DNA from: Aspidiotus rigidus
Taxonomy: Eukaryota; Arthropoda; Insecta; Hemiptera; Diaspididae
Length of the DNA stretch: 64,000 bases
Assembly: GCA_035079385.1 (NCBI GenBank)
Contig: JAVHKY010000013.1
Coordinates: 8,492,001 to 8,556,000, forward strand
Direction: 5' to 3'
The notes below the pieces were generated by a model, which searched no databases, was not told the origin of the DNA, and was given only the letters and a program-made list of their open reading frames with translations. Shown one piece after another: positions 59,785 through 64,000 of the stretch. The position numbers were made by a program, and so were the translations under genes. Positions within the stretch are counted from its first letter, which is position 1. The number at the start of each line of letters is the position of its first letter.

Positions 59785-59914
59785 CTTCGTTAATATGTTG
59801 GCAAGTTACTCGGAAGGTATTTCGGGAATCGTTCAAATTGATTGCACTCGTTTGATCACCGCCTACTAGAAGACGGTCCGATTTAAAACAGCCGCATAGA
59901 GCGCGGAATTGCAT
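59785..59914 (-). CDS. for: Candidate alternative first coding exon of the cGMP-dependent kinase
   Basis: The ATG at 59914 is preceded by an in-frame TAA at 59957-59959, so it is the first available start. It encodes 43 complete codons: MQFRALCGCFKSDRLLVGG, then DQTSAINLNDSRNTFRV, then TCQHINE. The exon ends AACGAAG|GTCAGT, a usable donor in phase 1. The exon at 47623 starts with CA before its ATG, so joining gives GCA ATG (Ala-Met) and keeps the frame. Insect foraging genes are known for several alternative first exons, some starting with short Cys-containing M-x-F-x-x-L-C-like peptides, which this resembles. The coding status is inferred from frame and phase only. It could instead be an unrelated open stretch in a 5' UTR. 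Confidence 0.55.
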
Positions 59915-60069
59915 AGAACCGAATAACACTTTCACTATCTTCTTCACACACCGAAATTACGACATTTTGATACGCGAGATCATAATAATGAAAATCGACA
60001 TCGATAATCGCGCGAACCGCAACGATCGGTAGAGATTTATCGCGAGGTTCAACAATTGGGCAAGAACAC

Positions 60070-60560
60070 AATCATGGTCGAAAAATCGAACAGGAAGAAC
60101 GCGAATTTTCGAAAAAAAAAAAAATGAAAAGTTCACACACGAACGGGCAGCCGAATTTCAGGAGGACCGCATCGTACGCGAGACAACAGCAGCGGAACGA
60201 ACGATTCGAACCAAACACTCCTTACCGAACGATCACATGATAACACACTAAACTCATCTCGTTATTCGTGTTCCGCTGTTATTATGCGCGTTTTTTGTTC
60301 ATCGCCGAAAAAATGCCTTCGACTTCGCTTACAGCCGCACTCTAGAACTCGACTATGCACGATACAACAACTCTAACTTACATTATCTATCTTTTTTCTG
60401 CCGGTAATCCCCCACTCGAACGTAATTTAGAAGGAAAAAAAAACGAACGACAATACTACGTCTACTACTACTTGTTGCTGCACGCTGCGCATGCGTATCG
60501 TGTTCTATGAATAGACTTTCATGGTCATACGCTCGTACACATCTACAATCGGCGGTCGGA
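60070..60560 (-). promoter_or_regulatory. CpG-rich region, possible promoter and 5' UTR of the kinase gene
   Basis: The segment stands out from its AT-rich surroundings by frequent CG dinucleotides (ACACGAACGGGCAGCCG, CCGCATCGTACGCGAGAC, GCGGAACGAACGATTCG, CTGCGCATGCGTATCGTG). It lies immediately upstream of the candidate first exon in gene orientation. No TATA box or initiator can be fixed by eye. Confidence 0.4.
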
Positions 60561-62033
60561 AACGAAAAACGTCGAATTGCTCGAGTACACTTTTAAAGAG
60601 ATCGGCAATTTTTATTACTATTTACCGCTAATACGGCGTGATCGAGTTCGCGAAATGGAGATCAGAAACGATAAAAATTATAATGAAGTAATGATCCCGA
60701 TGAGGAAGAGGAGTTGTCGATCGAAACACGTACACGAGTTACCGCCGCGCAGGTTTTGGAATTTCAAAAATTTTCAGTATGACCCGGTTTTTTTGGAATC
60801 CTGAGGGACGCGAATGTGCGAATGGATGTCTGCCGTACGAAGTTGAATTGACGTATTTCTTTTAATAAAGTTGAAACAGCTGATTCGGGTGTAATTAGCT
60901 ACACGAAGATGATTTTTTACTGAACAATTCAATTATCATACTAGTTTTTTGATACAAGCATTTCTCACAATATTAGCGTTCTTAGATCGTATTTCAATCA
61001 ATCGAGTTATATTGAACCTTCGTATTAATACAATTTAGAAAAGAGCACTCCTTACACGTGAAACAAAGCTTCGATTTCCAAGATCGCCACATATCCCTGT
61101 AATTCCATCAATGAACTAGTCGATTGAATTTTAAATATCAAATGATTTATCGGGTAGAAATAGGGTCCTAGTACAAAAAGTAGTTGGTAGTTTCTGAGAA
61201 AAACCTATTTGAAAATTCATTTTCACAAAAATACCTTGAAGAAGAACTTATGTTGGTTGGATTGTAGAAGATTGTCCGATCTACAGAATCGGTAACAAGA
61301 ACCCCTTTGCAAGAGATCTTAGAAGGGTCGGCTCATTGTTTCTCTTTGAATGGACCGAATTTTCAACGCTGAACGTCGATCAATACACCTGATTTGCTGT
61401 TTGTAAAAGAACTACCCAAAATATTTCTGTCGAACATAATGACTCTCATAAGAAATACATACGGAGCAAAGATCATCATGTCATACTAATGAAACATACC
61501 TAATATGTATTCCAATTTTTAAAATCATAAGTACATACCTATTTCAAGATCAAATTTTCATTTCTTAATAATTTCTTGTTTTCAATCAGTAACATAATGA
61601 CCTTTGCTGCAAATGTGTTTCTTGTAGGAGCCATTAGGCTCGATAGAAATACATCGCAGATGTCGATCAATGTTCAACATCAAAAATTTGTCCATCTTTC
61701 TCACCCACAACTTATTGGGATTTAAACTTGGAGTTTCAAAAGTTGTCACCCTGCATGTTATTGATTACTGAGTAAGTGATCATGATGATTTCACCATTAG
61801 ACTACGGCAAAATTTAAACCTTTTCTAATCAATTGCGCTGTCGTTAAAAAATCGAATTATAATCAATTTAACTACGCAGAACTAGTTTCCAGCATTTTTT
61901 GCCCTCCTGAAGTTGATAGTATTTCCGTTTGAAACTATCCACGATCACTCATTCAATTTCACCCGCGCAGGTAATTTTGCAAAGCCATCTAGTGCAAGTT
62001 CAAACCAAAAATGAACGCCCAACAACAAATGAA
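60561..62033. other. No recognisable gene
   Basis: The open frame at 60577-60804 (+) extends the CpG-rich zone and has no known domain. The remainder is AT-rich without supportable features. Confidence 0.35.
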
Positions 62034-62110
62034 GACCTTTCAGTCAACAGGACGCTTGTCCCACAAGAAATACATTGAGCGGATGCTCTTTTGACAGAAA
62101 TATCCTCAAA
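62034..62110. repeat. Decayed copy of the 53636-53706 hairpin element
   Basis: GACCTTTCAGTCAACAGGAC, CACAAGAAATACATTGAGCGG and CTCTTTTGACAGAAATATCC align with the first copy throughout, but the two arms have changed independently and pair poorly. Confidence 0.65.
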
Positions 62111-62382
62111 TGTATAAATTGCCAAATCCTGATCTTGATGCGAGAATAAACCAGGATGGCGATCAGTGTAAATTGAATCTTATATGGATCACAGATTCTA
62201 CATTGACAATTGAAGATCAATTCTTTCCAGGACCCACAAGGAAAACGTTGACAAAGTAATATGTACCGGTATATAGTCTTGAACTATAGTCAACATCTTG
62301 ATAAATTTGAAATTCAAGTACCAATTTACCCCACATGTATGTCCCAAGTTTTAATGTATTTTTCATTCTGACTAGGTCACCA

Positions 62383-62514
62383 CTGCCGAACAAAATAGAA
62401 TGGACGTATCTGCTCTCAAACGATCAGCAAAAAAAGATATTTTTGTCATTCTTGAAGGATCATTTTCCGCAGATTGTGGATATGCAGATACGCCCATTCT
62501 ACTTTGTACGGCAG
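62383..62514. mobile_element. Short element with 31-bp inverted repeats
   Basis: The arms at 62383-62413 and 62484-62514 match at 28 of 31 positions (CTGCCGAACAAAATAGAATG against the reverse complement of CATTCTACTTTGTACGGCAG). The 70-bp centre has no features. Probably a MITE. No target duplication is clear. Confidence 0.75.
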
Positions 62515-63139
62515 ACCAGTGCTGCTCCACAGCATTAGTACCTAGTTGAAGTTATAATTCAACAATAACACTCGGACAGGGGTCATGTGTAATGTTGACG
62601 AAAACGCTTGTAAGATAGAATAAAAATCTTTAAATTGAAGCTCTTTACCTGTGTGCTTGTATGTTCCTTCTTAACAATAGAAGAATAAGAAGAAAAGGGA
62701 GGGAAAAAAACTTACTGATTGCTATCAATGACCCTTTTATTCTCCTTTTGCGTAGCATATAATAGCACCCAGTTTACAATTCACTCGTCCGTGACGTCAG
62801 CATCTTAACTAAGCTAAAGAAGGAGAAGAAGAAGAAAGAAACAAGCCCCCCGTACATTGCACAAGGTGGTAAAAGGGTCGGCCAATTTGAACTTGAATCT
62901 TGATTACAATTTAGGAGCTCTTTCATTTAAAATTCAAACGCCCAAAAATAAATGTATTGAACTGACCTCGCCTTACTTGACCCAATCCAGACCTTCTCTC
63001 TCAGGGTTGCCTCGGGAGCTTATTGTATTAGCCCAAAACTTGGCTTATGCACAGAGGCCTCAGAACCTCCACTTGATCAACTCGACATATTCGCCTCGAA
63101 TTCAATCAGTCTCTTAATAAACCGTTCACAGCAAATCCC

Positions 63140-63560
63140 CTACAACCCATACGTACCACTTTCTCCCCTTAAGCTCTTCCTCGACCCGAAATACGTCTCG
63201 ATCTCACAGAAATTTCCAAATCTGACAAAATTACTTGTACCCATCACGTCAGAAAATCACTCCGATAATATCCTCACTACACTCTGATTGGTCTAAAACA
63301 TCCAATAAAGTAGCTTACGCGAGAAAATATTTTCAGAACACATCCCCAACATAGCTTCCATGGAACTTTTGGCCATACTTACCTCCCAACTCTCCCAACT
63401 GCCTCCAACGGCAGATTTCTTCTCCTTACGGACTCCCACTTTCACTTCATCCCCTTTACAGACGCAATCATACAGCGCATTTTCCTCACACTACATAATC
63501 TAAACTCAATCAACAATCCCCGCAGATATTGACCTCCATAATTACTCTGTACCACCCGTG
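63140..63560 (+). pseudogene. RNase H LINE remnant (linker and RNase H)
   Basis: About 63184-63240 reads RPEIRLDLTEISKSDKITC, matching the RLDLTEVPNKKI linker of the copy at 14030-15954. About 63355-63420 reads ASMELLAILTSQLSQLPPT, aligned with the AEL-x-x-I helix of RNase H, and 63467-63515 reads AIIQRIFLTLHNLNSIN, aligned with LIQRIFLALYTLKSIN. The catalytic DGS and the WIPGH block are not intact. Two or more frameshifts are needed. Confidence 0.7.
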
Positions 63561-63654
63561 GACTACAAAAAAGTTCTAAGTAAATTTCTCCTCTTCATGG
63601 AAAAACATATTATCTTCGGGCGTTCGTAAATAAATACAAATTTCAACAGGGAAC

Positions 63655-64000
63655 CAGTTTTATCGGGAGGTTCAGGAGAAACGTCCACCGTACGCAGTCC
63701 GACCGGCCGGCAAAGCTCGGAAATCGACAATTTTCCAAATCCCCCCCCCCCCTATCATACATAGCTTGAAAAGCTGAGGCCTGTGACGTCACAGTTTGAT
63801 GAGGTCATAGCGACGATCTGATGACGTCATAGATCCGTTTTTTGCAAGTTACCCTCCTATTATATAGAGATCCAAAATGCGAACCTGTAACGTCACAATC
63901 CGATGACGACATAGGTCAACCTTGTGACGTCGTTATCTACATTTTTCAGATTCTATGTCCCCCGTAAAACAGGTTCCCTGCCACTTCTCGTTTACCTCCG
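63655..64000 (+). repeat. Third, partial copy of the TGACGTCA repeat element, cut by the window end
   Basis: GGGAACCAGTTTTATCGGGA, ACGTCCACCGTACGCAGTCC, GACCGGCCGGCAAAGCTCGG, CTGTGACGTCACAGTTTGATG and TGATGACGTCATAGATC follow the order of 50310-50490. It starts at the spacer after the ORF, so the coding end is missing. Confidence 0.78.

Noticed and set aside
62857..63117. 86-codon open frame upstream of the RNase H remnant as LINE coding sequence
   Set aside because: I could not align it to the RT thumb or linker of the other copies, although position would fit.
1..64000. CRISPR arrays, bacterial operons or phage
   Set aside because: There are no regularly spaced identical repeats with unique spacers, no operon-like gene packing, and the only clear host gene is split by introns.

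Overview
This is a gene-poor, AT-rich stretch of animal nuclear DNA, most likely from an insect. The evidence is one conserved split gene with GT-AG introns, remnants of arthropod-type mobile elements (R1-like and RNase H-bearing LINEs, Penelope-like elements, hAT elements, many small inverted-repeat elements), and a nuclear copy of mitochondrial cytb and nad1 in the ancestral insect tail-to-tail order. I cannot assign an order or species. There are no bacterial operons, CRISPR arrays or rRNA genes, and I recognised no tRNA by eye.

Only one host gene is well supported. On the minus strand, 47281-47623 is an early coding exon of a type-I cGMP-dependent protein kinase (Drosophila foraging/PKG1 family): an N-terminal leucine-zipper coiled coil followed by the conserved RAQGISAEPQ autoinhibitory motif, bounded by a good acceptor and donor. 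A candidate upstream exon at 59785-59914 (minus) has an ATG, an in-frame upstream stop and a donor whose phase joins in frame. A CpG-rich block at about 60070-60560 lies just upstream and may be the promoter. The cyclic-nucleotide-binding and kinase exons were not found, so the rest of the gene lies at lower coordinates or beyond the window. Everything from 47624 to 59784 is then intron, and most of 1-47280 may be intron too.

The remainder is a layered graveyard of repeats. 1-3.4 kb: a deleted hAT element with a perfect 8-bp target duplication, then a Penelope-like element with RT and GIY-YIG remains. 5.6-8.3 kb: repeat modules, hairpin elements and the mitochondrial insertion. 11-16 kb: two copies of an RNase H LINE, one flanked by a 184-bp direct duplication, and a second hAT element with a perfect duplication. 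18.7-20.4 kb: tandem repeats. 23.2-25.2 kb and, inverted, 49.7-51.4 kb: two copies of an unclassified element carrying a conserved ORF of about 60 codons and an array rich in the palindrome TGACGTCA. 30.3-31.1 kb: an R1-like LINE. 34-35 kb: another RNase H LINE tail. 35.6-37.3 kb and 38.6-41.4 kb: two large fold-back structures. 44.3 kb: a LINE C-terminus. 46.1-46.6 kb: a repeat block with a nested TA-flanked element. 57.0-58.5 kb: a four-unit tandem array whose minus strand resembles Penelope-type RT motif A. 63.1-64.0 kb: an RNase H LINE remnant and another TGACGTCA block cut by the window edge.

All calls come from reading the sequence by eye. Family names rest on motif recognition, not on database searches.
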